The notes under the pieces are model-generated. The model made no database searches and was not told where the DNA came from. It saw only the letters and a program-made list of their open reading frames with translations. From Falsiroseomonas sp046052145 (GTDB lineage: Bacteria; Pseudomonadota; Alphaproteobacteria; Acetobacterales; Acetobacteraceae), in contig JBJOMW010000001.1 of assembly GCA_046052145.1 (NCBI GenBank), positions 186,001 to 250,000 of the forward strand: a stretch of 64,000 bases of DNA, read 5' to 3'. Shown here piece after piece: positions 49,305 through 57,640 of the stretch. A program made the translations under genes and the position numbers. Every line of letters begins with the position of its first letter. The first letter of the stretch is position 1.

Positions 49305-50540
49305 CTACTCGGCTGGCTGCACGCGGCGCGGACCCGCGGCGGCCGCCCACAGTTCCGGCTGCAGTTCTTCCTTCCGGTTCGGGAAGGCCAGGGTGCAGAT
49401 CGCGGTCAGCACCGCGACGCCGGCCAGCACCAGCAGCACTGCATCCTGCCCGCCGGTGCGCTCATGCAGCCAGGCGACGGCGGGGCTTGCGGCGGCCGCA
49501 CCCAGGAAGCCGATGAAGAAGCGCACGGAATAGAGCTTCACCCGCAAGGCCGGCGCGACATAGCGCGCCATCATCGTCTCGTTCACCGTGACGCAGCCGA
49601 AGATGGCAGCCGCCAGCACGCCGCCCATCAGCAGCACCGGCCAGCCTTCCAGCGTGAACAGCAATAGCAGGCCCGGCGCCTGGATCAGCCCGAGCGGCAG
49701 CAGCACGGTCTTCAGCGTGTTGCGGTCGATCAGCCTGCCCACGGTGAATTGCGTGAGCCCCCCGCAGAGCGTGACCGCGAAGGCCAGCACGCCGACGACC
49801 GGCAGCAAGTCGGGCGAACCCGCCAGCCGTTCCTCGATCAGCTTCGGCAGCAGCAGTGTGAAGGCGTTGAAGACGAAGCCCGCGGCGACAGCCAGGCACA
49901 GCAGGATCGCAACCGCGCGGCGCACCACCGCGCGCGGGATCTCGGGGAAGGGCTTGCCGGCGGCCTTGGCGCCGGCGCTGTCCACCGCGCCTTCGCGCAG
50001 ATAGGCCAGCCCCGAGAGCATGCAGAGCACGCCCGGGATGACGAAGGCCCAGCGCCAGCCGAGCGCGGCGGCGAGGAAGGCGGTGACGATGGGTGCGCCC
50101 GCCACGCCGATATTGCCGAAGACGCCGTTGATGCCGACCGCGCGCCCGACGCGCTGCCCCGCGGCATCCACCAGCATCGCCGTGCCGATCGGGTGGTAGA
50201 TCGCGCTGAAGGCGCCCATCAGGATCAGGCAGAGTGTCAGCGTGACCGGCCCCGTCGCGAAGCCCGCCGCGACCATGCTGGCGCCGGTGCCGAAAAAGAA
50301 GATCGCCATCAGCCGCGGCCGGCCGATGCGCTCCGCCAGCCAGCCCATGGGCAGCGAGCCGAGGCCGTAGACGACGAACATGCCCGTGCCGAGCGCGAGG
50401 ATCGGCCCGTAGATGGTGCCGAAGGCGCCGGGGTCCTGCACCACCATCGCCAGCACGGCGGTGGCGAGGATCAGCAGCCCGTAATGGGTGAAGATATGCG
50501 CGAGATTGACGAAGGCGATGGTGCGGGCGGCGGCGTCCAT
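49305..50540 (-). CDS. major facilitator superfamily transporter
   Basis: Polytopic transporter of 411 residues with 12 hydrophobic segments. It begins FVNLAHIFTHYGLLILATAVLAMV and has an MFS loop LGSLPMGWLAERIGRPRLM near residue 65 and YHPIGTAMLVDAAGQRVGRAVGINGVFGNIG near 110. This is the FSR-like (fosmidomycin resistance-type) MFS pattern. ATG at 50540. It converges with oxygenase B and diverges from the radical SAM gene. Substrate unknown; could also export the product of the neighbouring locus, but no evidence shows that. Confidence 0.88.
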   Translation of the reverse strand: MDAAARTIAFVNLAHIFTHYGLLILATAVLAMVVQDPGAFGTIYGPILALGTGMFVVYGLGSLPMGWLAERIGRPRLMAIFFFGTGASMVAAGFATGPVTLTLCLILMGAFSAIYHPIGTAMLVDAAGQRVGRAVGINGVFGNIGVAGAPIVTAFLAAALGWRWAFVIPGVLCMLSGLAYLREGAVDSAGAKAAGKPFPEIPRAVVRRAVAILLCLAVAAGFVFNAFTLLLPKLIEERLAGSPDLLPVVGVLAFAVTLCGGLTQFTVGRLIDRNTLKTVLLPLGLIQAPGLLLLFTLEGWPVLLMGGVLAAAIFGCVTVNETMMARYVAPALRVKLYSVRFFIGFLGAAAASPAVAWLHERTGGQDAVLLVLAGVAVLTAICTLAFPNRKEELQPELWAAAAGPRRVQPAE

Positions 50541-50565
50541 ACGGGGCAGCCTACGCCCTTCCCCC

Positions 50566-50597
50566 TTGCATCTTACAGTCTGGAACATATCATGAAC
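50566..50597 (+). promoter_or_regulatory. LexA-type SOS operator and promoter of the radical SAM-UdgX operon
   Basis: GAAC (50583-50586), seven bases, GAAC (50594-50597) is an exact GAAC-N7-GAAC direct repeat, equivalent to the alphaproteobacterial LexA site GTTC-N7-GTTC. It overlaps a plausible promoter: TTGCAT (50566-50571), 16-bp spacer, TATCAT (50588-50593). Transcription would begin near 50600, placing the ATG at 50592 upstream of the start of the mRNA. Confidence 0.7.
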
Positions 50598-50621
50598 ATA
50601 GAAGTGGATGCCGCCCCGGCC

Positions 50622-51872
50622 ATGGACCTGCTGCGCAAACTCGAGATCCTCGCCGATGCGGCGAAATACGACGCCTCCTGCGCCTCCTCCGGCACCACGC
50701 GGCGGGATTCGACGCAAGGCGGGCTCGGCAGCACGGAAGGCTCGGGCATCTGCCATGCCTATGCGCCGGATGGGCGCTGCATCTCGCTGCTGAAGATCCT
50801 GCTGACCAATGCCTGTGCCTTCGACTGTGCGTATTGCGTGAACCGCGCCAGTTCGAATGTGCGCCGCGCCCGCTTCACGGTGGAGGAGGTCGTGCAGCTC
50901 ACGCTCGACTTCTACCGCCGCAACGCGATCGAGGGGCTGTTCCTGTCGAGCGGCATCACGCGGTCACCGGACTGGACGATGGAACAGCTGGTGCTGGTGG
51001 CCAGGACGCTGCGCGAGGTGCATGGCTTCCGCGGCTACATCCACCTCAAGACCATCCCCGACGCATCGCCCGAATTGGTGGAGGAAGCGGGGCGCTACGC
51101 CGACCGGCTGTCCATCAATATCGAACTGCCGCAGGCCGCGAGCCTCGCGGCCCTTGCGCCCGAGAAGGATTTTCCTGCCATCCGCAAGGCGATGGGCGGC
51201 TTGCGTGCGCGCATCGAAGGTGCGCGCGACGAGGCGCGCAGCGCGCGCCGCTTCGCCGCGCCGCGCTTCGCGCCGGCGGGGCAGAGCACGCAGATGATCG
51301 TCGGCGCCGATGCGTCGGATGATGCGATGATCCTGACGACGGCGACGGATCTCTATGCCGGCTATCGGCTGAAGCGTGTGTACTATTCGGCCTATTCGCC
51401 GATCCCGGATGCGTCGCGCGCACTGCCGCCGATCGCGCCGCCGCTGGTGCGGGAGCATCGCCTCTACCAGGCCGATTGGCTGCTGCGCTTCTATGGTTTT
51501 TCGCGGGAGGAGGTGATGGCGGGCGGCGAGAGCGGGATGCTCGACCTCGCGCTCGATCCCAAGACGGCCTGGGCGTTGAAGCATCGCGCGGATTTTCCGG
51601 TGGACCTCAACACCGCCCCGCGGGAGAGGCTGCTGCGCGTGCCGGGATTGGGCGCGAAGACGGTGGAGCGGCTGCTCGCCGCGCGCCGCCACACCGCGAT
51701 CCGCACCGCGGATCTGGCGCGGCTGCGCGTCAGCCTGCCGAAGATTCTGCCCTTCATCGTCACCGCCGATCACCGCCCGCGCATCCTGGACAGCGCTGGG
51801 CTGCGCGAGAGGCTGATTCCCGCGACGGCCTTCGCGCAGGCTGCGAAGCCGGTGCAGATGAGCCTGTTTTGA
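50622..51872 (+). CDS. radical SAM protein, putative DNA modification/repair
   Basis: Radical SAM enzyme of 416 residues with the cluster motif C65-x3-C69-x2-C72 (TNACAFDCAYC). It starts with the family-typical KLEILADAAKYDASCASSGT and has a C-terminal helix-hairpin-helix (LLRVPGLGAKTVERLLAARR, about 345-364) that should bind DNA. Proteins of this type occur beside UdgX-like proteins and are annotated as putative DNA modification/repair radical SAM proteins; the reaction is unknown. I chose ATG 50622 because ATG 50592 lies within the LexA box. The stop overlaps the udgX start (TGATG). Confidence 0.85.
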   Translation: MDLLRKLEILADAAKYDASCASSGTTRRDSTQGGLGSTEGSGICHAYAPDGRCISLLKILLTNACAFDCAYCVNRASSNVRRARFTVEEVVQLTLDFYRRNAIEGLFLSSGITRSPDWTMEQLVLVARTLREVHGFRGYIHLKTIPDASPELVEEAGRYADRLSINIELPQAASLAALAPEKDFPAIRKAMGGLRARIEGARDEARSARRFAAPRFAPAGQSTQMIVGADASDDAMILTTATDLYAGYRLKRVYYSAYSPIPDASRALPPIAPPLVREHRLYQADWLLRFYGFSREEVMAGGESGMLDLALDPKTAWALKHRADFPVDLNTAPRERLLRVPGLGAKTVERLLAARRHTAIRTADLARLRVSLPKILPFIVTADHRPRILDSAGLRERLIPATAFAQAAKPVQMSLF

Positions 51873-53326
51873 TGTCGGTCGCCGCCGTCCTGCCCGGCCC
51901 CGCCGATTTCGCCGCCTGGCGCAACGCGGCGCGCGGGCTGCTCGGCGCGGATGTCGCGCCCGAGCAGGCGGAATGGCGCGTCGCAGGCGATGCGCCGGGG
52001 CTGTTCGGGCAGGATGCGCCGCCCGCCGCATCACGAAGCGCCTTCCACGTCCCGCGCGCCTTCGTCGAACTCGCCGAGATCGCCATCCGCCACCGGGACG
52101 CGGAACGCTTCGCGCTGCTCTACCGCGTGCTGTGGCGCGTCACGCATGGGGAGCCCGCGCTGATGCAGGTGGCCACCGATGCCGATGTGGTGCGCCTGAC
52201 CGCGATGGCGAAATCCGTCCGGCGCGATGCGCACAAGATGCACGCCTTCCTGCGCTTCCGGCAGGTGGAGACGGAGCACGGCATCCGCCACATCGCCTGG
52301 TTCGAGCCTGACCACCATATCGAGGAGGCCGAGGCCGGCTTCTTCGTGCGCCGCTTCGCGCAGCTGCGCTGGTCCATCGTGACGCCGCGCCGCAGCGTGC
52401 ATTGGGATGGGCAGGCGATCGCCTTCGGCCCCGGCGGTCGCCGCGCGGACCTTCCGCCGGACGATGCGGTGGAGCCGCTCTGGCGCGCCTATTACGCCGC
52501 GATCTTCAACCCCGCGCGCCTCAAGCCCGGCGCGATGCGTGCGGAGATGCCGCGCAGATACTGGCGGAACATGCCGGAAGCGGCCGAGATCCCGCGTCTG
52601 CTGCGGGAAGCGCCGCGGCGTGCAGCGGAGATGGTGGCGCATGGCGTCACCGCGCCGAACCCCAACCGGCAGAAGCCGGGCGCAGCTTCGCGCGTTGAGG
52701 CGGAGATGGACCTGCTCGATGCCGGTACCGATCCGAAGGCTGCGCTCGCCGCGCTCGCGCGCGAATTGGCGGGGCGCAACGACCTGCCTGACTTCGCCCA
52801 TCGCGCCACGCAGCTGGTCTTCGGCGAAGGCCCTGTTGGCGCGGCGCTGATGTTCGTCGGCGAGCAGCCGGGCGATGAGGAGGATATCCAGGGCCGCCCC
52901 TTCGTTGGCCCCGCCGGCCGGCTGTTGGACCGCGCGCTGGCGGAAGCCGCCGTGCCGCGCGACGCCGCCTACGTCACCAATGCGGTGAAGCACTTTCGGT
53001 TCACGCCAAGCGGCAAGCGCCGGCTGCACCAGACGCCGGAGGCGGGCGATATCGCCTATTACCGCCCCTTCCTGTTGCGCGAGATCGGCCTTGTTCGCCC
53101 GCGGTTGCTGGTGGGGCTGGGCGCGACGGCGCTGCGCGCGCTGACCGGCAAGCCCGTGCCCGTGCTGAAGGCGCGCGGCAGCGTCATGGCGGGGCCGGAG
53201 GGTGTGCCGGTCTTCGCCACCATCCATCCCAGCTACCCGCTGCGCATCCCCGACGAGGCCGGGCAGCAGCGCGAATTCTCTCGATTTGTCGAGGACCTCC
53301 GCGCGGCGCACGCCCAGGTGGCGTAG
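51872..53326 (+). CDS. udgX: DUF4130-UdgX fusion, uracil-DNA glycosylase superfamily
   Basis: Two-domain DNA repair protein of 484 residues. An N-terminal DUF4130 domain (about 1-255) contains VRRDAHKMHAFLRFRQVE and WFEPDHHIEEAEAGFFVRRF. A C-terminal family-4-like uracil-DNA glycosylase (about 285-484) has motif A GEQPGDEED (330-338) and the UdgX-specific R-loop KRRLHQ (382-387). In UdgX the histidine here (H386) forms a covalent bond to the abasic site after uracil removal. The late motif is TIHPSYPLR. Translationally coupled to the radical SAM gene and, through it, probably SOS-controlled. Confidence 0.9.
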   Translation: MSVAAVLPGPADFAAWRNAARGLLGADVAPEQAEWRVAGDAPGLFGQDAPPAASRSAFHVPRAFVELAEIAIRHRDAERFALLYRVLWRVTHGEPALMQVATDADVVRLTAMAKSVRRDAHKMHAFLRFRQVETEHGIRHIAWFEPDHHIEEAEAGFFVRRFAQLRWSIVTPRRSVHWDGQAIAFGPGGRRADLPPDDAVEPLWRAYYAAIFNPARLKPGAMRAEMPRRYWRNMPEAAEIPRLLREAPRRAAEMVAHGVTAPNPNRQKPGAASRVEAEMDLLDAGTDPKAALAALARELAGRNDLPDFAHRATQLVFGEGPVGAALMFVGEQPGDEEDIQGRPFVGPAGRLLDRALAEAAVPRDAAYVTNAVKHFRFTPSGKRRLHQTPEAGDIAYYRPFLLREIGLVRPRLLVGLGATALRALTGKPVPVLKARGSVMAGPEGVPVFATIHPSYPLRIPDEAGQQREFSRFVEDLRAAHAQVA

Positions 53327-53368
53327 CAGGTTGCTGCGACCCGGTGGCCTGGGCGAGACTGCGCCGCC

Positions 53369-54328
53369 ATGACCGACCTGCCCGCCACCGTCGAAATCCG
53401 CGAGGAAGGCCCGCGCGAGGGCTTCCAGATCGAGCCCGGGCCGATCCCGACCGATCGTAAACTCGCGCTGATCGAGGCGCTGGCCGCGACGGGCTTGAAG
53501 CAGATCCAGGTGTGCTCCCTCGTCTCGCCGAAGCTCGTGCCGGGCTGGGCGGATGCGGAGGCGGTGCTCGCCGCCATCGCGCCGCCGCCCGGTGTCGCCT
53601 TCACCGCGCTCTGGTTCAACGACAAGGGCCTCGCCCGCGCGATGGCGTTTCGGGAGAAGCTGAAGCTCTACGGCTCCATCTCCTTCGCGGCGTCGGAGGC
53701 GTTTTCGCGGAAGAACCTGAACCGCGATCGTGCCGGCCAGATCGAGGCGATGCGCGCGCTGACGCAGACGCATCAGCAGGCCGGCGTGCCCGTGACGCGC
53801 ATCTCCATCCAGGCCGCCTTCGGCTGCAATTATGCGGGCGATGTCGCGCCGGCGCAGGTGGTGCAGGCGGCGGCTGACGGCATGGCGATTGCCGAGGAAG
53901 CGGGCGTGGCGATCACCGAGGTGACGCTCGCCGACACGATGGGCTGGGCGACGCCGCTTCGCATCGAGCGCGGCATCGGCGCGGTGCGCGATCGCTGGCC
54001 CGATGCACCGATCGCGCTCCATCTGCACGACACGCGCGGGCTTGGCATCGCCAATGCCGCGGCCGGCTTGCGGCTGGGCGTGACGCGCTTCGACACGACG
54101 GTGGGCGGCTTGGGCGGCTGCCCCTTCGCCGGCCAGCCCGGCGCGCCGGGCAATATCTGCACTGAGGAGTTGGTGCTGCTGTGCGAGGAGATGGGGATTG
54201 CGACCGGCGTCGATCTCGACGCGCTGATCGCCGCAGGACATCTGGCGGAGGAGATCGTCGGCCATCGCCTGCCGAGCGAGCTGTTGCGGTCGGGTCCGCT
54301 GGCAGCGTTCCGGCGTCGCGCCGCGTAA
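53369..54328 (+). CDS. hydroxymethylglutaryl-CoA lyase family protein
   Basis: HMGL/DRE-TIM metallolyase of 319 residues. It starts with VEIREEGPREGFQIE, the active-site entry strand with catalytic arginine and metal aspartate/glutamate region; the metal-binding HLHDTRGLGIAN lies near 218 and the signature GGLGGCPFAGQPGAPGN near 252-268, with the catalytic cysteine. It would cleave HMG-CoA to acetoacetate and acetyl-CoA in leucine degradation. The GPREGFQ variant is also seen in paralogues of uncertain substrate. No leucine-degradation genes are adjacent, so the substrate is open. ATG at 53369. Confidence 0.8.
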   Translation: MTDLPATVEIREEGPREGFQIEPGPIPTDRKLALIEALAATGLKQIQVCSLVSPKLVPGWADAEAVLAAIAPPPGVAFTALWFNDKGLARAMAFREKLKLYGSISFAASEAFSRKNLNRDRAGQIEAMRALTQTHQQAGVPVTRISIQAAFGCNYAGDVAPAQVVQAAADGMAIAEEAGVAITEVTLADTMGWATPLRIERGIGAVRDRWPDAPIALHLHDTRGLGIANAAAGLRLGVTRFDTTVGGLGGCPFAGQPGAPGNICTEELVLLCEEMGIATGVDLDALIAAGHLAEEIVGHRLPSELLRSGPLAAFRRRAA

Positions 54329-54329
54329 C

Positions 54330-55175
54330 TCAGTTCAGCCGCTGCCGCAGCTCGTCCAGCAGCGCCTTCGCGCGCGCGGCTTGGGGCCCATCGGGGGCGA
54401 GTTCCAGGAAGCGCTCCAGGTTCAGGATCGCGGCGGTGATGTGCCCCAGCCGCTGGTGCATCAGCCCCGCTTCGCGCCAGAGCGTTGCGGCGTCCGGCGC
54501 CAGGCGCAGCATGTCCTCGGTGCAGGCGAGCGCACCGGTCAGGTCGCCATCGCGCAGGCGGCGCAGCTTGATGTTGTTCTGCAGCCGCAGCAGCACCGCG
54601 CGCTTGCCCATCGGCGCCAGCGTGTCGCGGCCAAGCTCTGCATTCTCGCCGGCAAAGCGCTTCAGCAGCGCGCGCAGCTCCCGCGCTTCCAGCTGCTGAC
54701 CGCCGCCGAAGACATCCACCACCACCTGCCCGCGGCCCGTCAGCGCCACCAGGAAATGGCCGGGGAAATCCACGCCATGCGCGGCCCAGCCCGCGGCCTC
54801 GGCGGCATGCAGCCAGAGGATGCCGAGCGCGACCGGCAGGCCGCGGCGCCGCTCGATCACCTGCAGCAGGTTGGCGTTCGCCAGGTCGTCGTAGCGTTCG
54901 GTGTCGCCAGCATAGCCGAGCGTCTCGTGCAGCAGCTCCGCCAGCGCGGCGCGGCGGCGCATCAGATTGCCGCCATCGGCCTCCGGATCCGCAGCGGCGG
55001 CCGCAACCGCGGCGCGGGCGATATCGGACAGGTGCTGCTGCGCCGCGTGCCAATCGGCGGCCGGCGCATCCACGCGCGCGCATTGCAGCGCTACGGCTGC
55101 GATGTCGAGCTCCGCATCGGGCATCTGGCCGGCGGCTTCCAGCGCGGCGCGGGCTTCGAGCAGCGGCTGTGTCAC
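54330..55175 (-). CDS. SirB1-family transglutaminase-like/TPR protein
   Basis: Cytoplasmic protein of 281 residues. A transglutaminase-like N-terminal domain contains ANLLQVIERRRGLPVALGILWLHAAEAAG and VDFPGHFLVAL. TPR repeats follow (LRRLRDGDLTGALACTEDMLRLAPDAATLW, then HITAAILNLERFLELAP). The Cys-His-Asp triad of active transglutaminases is not evident, consistent with this family. GTG at 55175 has GAGG eight bases upstream and is 10 bases after the HIT stop. Function unknown. Confidence 0.85.
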   Translation of the reverse strand: MTQPLLEARAALEAAGQMPDAELDIAAVALQCARVDAPAADWHAAQQHLSDIARAAVAAAAADPEADGGNLMRRRAALAELLHETLGYAGDTERYDDLANANLLQVIERRRGLPVALGILWLHAAEAAGWAAHGVDFPGHFLVALTGRGQVVVDVFGGGQQLEARELRALLKRFAGENAELGRDTLAPMGKRAVLLRLQNNIKLRRLRDGDLTGALACTEDMLRLAPDAATLWREAGLMHQRLGHITAAILNLERFLELAPDGPQAARAKALLDELRQRLN

Positions 55176-55185
55176 CCGTGCGGCC

Positions 55186-55572
55186 TCATTCGTCCGCGCG
55201 CGGCACCATCCGCCCGAGCGGGCGGCCGCCGAAGATATGGACGTGGAAATGCGGCACTTCCTGCCCGGCATTCCAGCCCATATTCGCCAGGATGCGGTAG
55301 CCTTCGGGTTCCAGCCCTAGCAGGCGCGCCACCTGCCCCACTGCGCGCCAGAAGCCGGCGATCTCGGCTTCTGAGGCGTTGGCGCTGAAATCCGCGATGG
55401 AGACATAGGCGCCCTTCGGGATCACCAGCACATGCACCGGCGCCTGCGGGGCGATGTCGTGGAAGGCCAGCGCGTGCTGGTCCTCATGCACCTTCTTCGC
55501 CGGAATCTCGCCGCGCAGGATGCGGGCGAAGACGTTGGAGGGGTCGTAGGGGGGCAGGCCGGACACGGCCAT
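55186..55572 (-). CDS. HIT-family (HinT-like) nucleotide hydrolase
   Basis: Histidine-triad purine nucleoside phosphoramidase of 128 residues. It begins YDPSNVFARILRGEIPAKKVHED and ends with the triad HFHVHIFGGRPLG, with the nucleophile the central histidine of H-x-H-x-H. It hydrolyses AMP-lysine or AMP-amine conjugates. ATG at 55572. The hisF-hisE-HIT-sirB1 same-strand order suggests one operon; the hisE-HIT pairing is common in alphaproteobacteria. Confidence 0.93.
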   Translation of the reverse strand: MAVSGLPPYDPSNVFARILRGEIPAKKVHEDQHALAFHDIAPQAPVHVLVIPKGAYVSIADFSANASEAEIAGFWRAVGQVARLLGLEPEGYRILANMGWNAGQEVPHFHVHIFGGRPLGRMVPRADE

Positions 55573-55595
55573 GGTCGGTCTCCCGGTGCTGGGGC

Positions 55596-56222
55596 TCAGG
55601 GAAGCTTCGAGGTCTGCGCCGCGCGCAGCAGGCCCTTCGGGCGCGCGGCCTTTTCCGCGATGCCGGAGATGCCCTGGCGGCGCGCGAGTTCGGCCCAGAC
55701 CTCATCGGGGCGGATGCCGGCATCCACCCAGACGACGACCAGATGATAGAGCAGGTCGGCGCTTTCCAGCACGGTCGCGGCGCGGTTGCCCTGCGTCGCC
55801 TCGATCACGCATTCGACGGCCTCTTCGCCGAGCTTCTGCGCAACCTTCGCCGTGCCGCGCGCGATGAGGCGCGCGGAGTGGGAATGGTCGACATCGCCAG
55901 CAAGCCGCCGCGCTTCCACCGTGCGCCACAGCGTATCCAGCACCGAGGCATCGGCGCCTGAGACCGCGAAGGCAGAGAGCGCGGTGGCGATGGGATCGAC
56001 GCGCGGCGCGGGCAGCTTCGCCGGCACTGGCAGGCCGGGTGGCAGCAGCCGCGCGGCGCGCTTCGCGGCCTTCTTCGGCTTGGCGTTCACCTTTGGCTTC
56101 GCGCTCGCCTTGGCCAGGGACTTCACCTGGCTCTTCGCCTTCGTCTTTGCCTTAGCCTTGTTCGGGGCCTTCACTTTTGCCTTTGGTGCGGCCTTGGCCC
56201 GCTTCTTCGCCTGCTTGGCCAT
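55596..56222 (-). CDS. hisE: phosphoribosyl-ATP pyrophosphatase with histone H1-like tail
   Basis: Hydrolyses phosphoribosyl-ATP to PR-AMP in histidine biosynthesis. The catalytic MazG-like domain occupies the C-terminal 110 residues and has the HisE core KVAQKLGEEAVECVIEATQG, ESADLLYHLVVVWVDAGI and PDEVWAELARRQG. The N-terminal 75 residues are an added Lys/Ala/Pro-rich tail (AKKRAKAAPKAKVKAP, AKAKTKAKS, KPKKAAKRAARL), resembling the low-complexity tails of H1-like proteins. The ATG at 56222 overlaps the hisF stop (TGATG), so the tail is probably translated. Usual HisE is about 105-110 residues. Confidence 0.88.
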   Translation of the reverse strand: MAKQAKKRAKAAPKAKVKAPNKAKAKTKAKSQVKSLAKASAKPKVNAKPKKAAKRAARLLPPGLPVPAKLPAPRVDPIATALSAFAVSGADASVLDTLWRTVEARRLAGDVDHSHSARLIARGTAKVAQKLGEEAVECVIEATQGNRAATVLESADLLYHLVVVWVDAGIRPDEVWAELARRQGISGIAEKAARPKGLLRAAQTSKLP

Positions 56223-56989
56223 CACGGCGCCTCCGACACGGGGCGGATGGGAAGCCCGGCCGCGGCCAGCGCGGCCTTGGCGTCGGCGATCCGCATCTCG
56301 CCATAATGGAACACGCTGGCGGCGAGCAGGCCGGTCGCGCCGGCCTTGGCGCCTTCGACGAAATGCGCAGCTTCCCCCACGCCGCCCGAGGCGACCAGCG
56401 GCAGGCGCACCGTGGCGCGCACTGCGCGCAGCAGGTCGAGGTCGAAGCCCTGCTTCGTGCCGTCGCGATCCATCGAGGTCAGCAGCAATTCGCCCGCGCC
56501 GCGCTCTTCCATCTGCTTCGCCCATTGCACGGCGTCGATGCCGGTGCCGCGGCGGCCGCCATGGGTGAAGATCTCCCACCCCACGCCGCTGCGGCGTGCA
56601 TCGATCGCCACCACGATCGCCTGGCTGCCGAAGGCCTCTGCGCCGCGGGTGACGAGGGCGGGGTCGGCGACGGCGGCGGAATTGATCGAGACCTTGTCGG
56701 CGCCGGCCAGCAGCAGCCGGCGGATATCCTCCACGCTGCGCACGCCGCCGCCGACGGTGAGCGGGATGAAGACCTCGGCCGCGGTGCGGGAGACGACGTC
56801 GTACATCGTGTCGCGGTTCTCATGCGTCGCGCCGATGTCGAGGAAGGTGATCTCATCCGCGCCTTCGCGGTCATAGGCGCGGGCCTGTTCCACCGGATCG
56901 CCGGCGTCGCGGAGCGCGACGAAGTTCACGCCCTTCACGACGCGGCCGTCCTTGACGTCGAGGCAGGGGATGACGCGCAGGGCCAGCAC
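56222..56989 (-). CDS. hisF: imidazole glycerol phosphate synthase subunit HisF
   Basis: Cyclase subunit that, with glutaminase HisH, makes IGP and AICAR. The 255-residue (beta-alpha)8 barrel has the half-barrel repeat: catalytic aspartates in RVIPCLDVKDGRVVKG (about residue 11) and LLTSMDRDGTKQGFD (about 130), and phosphate loops IPLTVGGGVRS and LPLVASGGVGEAAH. GTG start at 56989 has GGAG seven bases upstream. HisA, HisB and HisH genes are not in the window, so the usual his block is split here. Confidence 0.93.
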   Translation of the reverse strand: MLALRVIPCLDVKDGRVVKGVNFVALRDAGDPVEQARAYDREGADEITFLDIGATHENRDTMYDVVSRTAAEVFIPLTVGGGVRSVEDIRRLLLAGADKVSINSAAVADPALVTRGAEAFGSQAIVVAIDARRSGVGWEIFTHGGRRGTGIDAVQWAKQMEERGAGELLLTSMDRDGTKQGFDLDLLRAVRATVRLPLVASGGVGEAAHFVEGAKAGATGLLAASVFHYGEMRIADAKAALAAAGLPIRPVSEAP

Positions 56990-57150
56990 GCGAAGGCTCC
57001 GGGGGGCCGATACCCGGGCGGCACGCTGCCGGGCCGGCTTGGGTCTCGGTCGGGGTTGCGGGGGCCGCGCGCCACGCCGCTGGCGGGCCTGCGCCATGAT
57101 GCGCGGCTGATCCGATGTGCGCCGGACCCGGCGCGGGGTCAAGCGAAGCG

Positions 57151-57432
57151 TCAGCGGCGGCGGAGCAGCCCGCTGAGGCGCGCCAGCCGGTCCCGGGTGC
57201 CGGCGATGAAGCGCGTTTCCATCGCCTCTACCTTGCCGACCATGTCCGGCCAGCGGCCGGAGACCCAGCCCATGCCGCGATGCGCCCAGATGTATTGGTG
57301 GCGCATGACGAACATCCCGAGCGCGAGGAAGAGCGTGCCGTTGAGGAAGGGCAGGATCACGCCGATGACGCCAAGGCCCATCAGGCCCCAGCCCGCGGCC
57401 TTGCGCTTCAGCGAGGGTCGGAACTCCATCAT
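57151..57432 (-). CDS. small PGPGW/DUF454-like membrane protein
   Basis: Protein of 93 residues with one long hydrophobic hairpin (AAGWGLMGLGVIGVILPFLNGTLFLALGMFVMRH, residues 13-46), an amphipathic tail (WAHRGMGWVSGRWPDMVGKVEAMETR) and a basic end. The layout resembles PGPGW or DUF454-type small inner-membrane proteins, though the G-P-G-W motif itself is not clear. MM start at 57432/57429 without a strong ribosome-binding site. It is on the hisF strand but 161 bases upstream of it, so operon membership is uncertain. Confidence 0.65.
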   Translation of the reverse strand: MMEFRPSLKRKAAGWGLMGLGVIGVILPFLNGTLFLALGMFVMRHQYIWAHRGMGWVSGRWPDMVGKVEAMETRFIAGTRDRLARLSGLLRRR

Positions 57433-57530
57433 GCGCGCGCAGATGGTCCCGCGCAGGGCCGGGTGCAACCGCGGGCGCGGCCCCATCCATAGAGCCGCCC
57501 CATGACCGAACACAGTCGCCGCCACTTCCC

Positions 57531-57636
57531 GGAGTTCCGATGGCGGCCGGCGTCCTACATGCCGGCCGAGGCCGCGAACGCGGCCCGCCGCTTATGCGGC
57601 GAGCCAAGGCCGCGGATGCGGCCGCCCGGCGCTTGA
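57531..57636 (-). repeat. multi-hairpin repeat, family 1, copy B
   Basis: Inverted copy of the element at 11608-11712. Read on the minus strand, it starts GCCCTCAAGCGCCGGGCGG and ends GCCGCCATCGGA. The hairpins in order are GGCCGC/GCGGCC, CGCCGC/GCGGCG, GGCCGCG/CGCGGCC and GGCCGGC/GCCGGCC. Each of the first three stems has a different sequence from copy A but remains fully paired. It lies just downstream of the lpdA stop. Confidence 0.85.
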
Positions 57637-57640
57637 GGGC

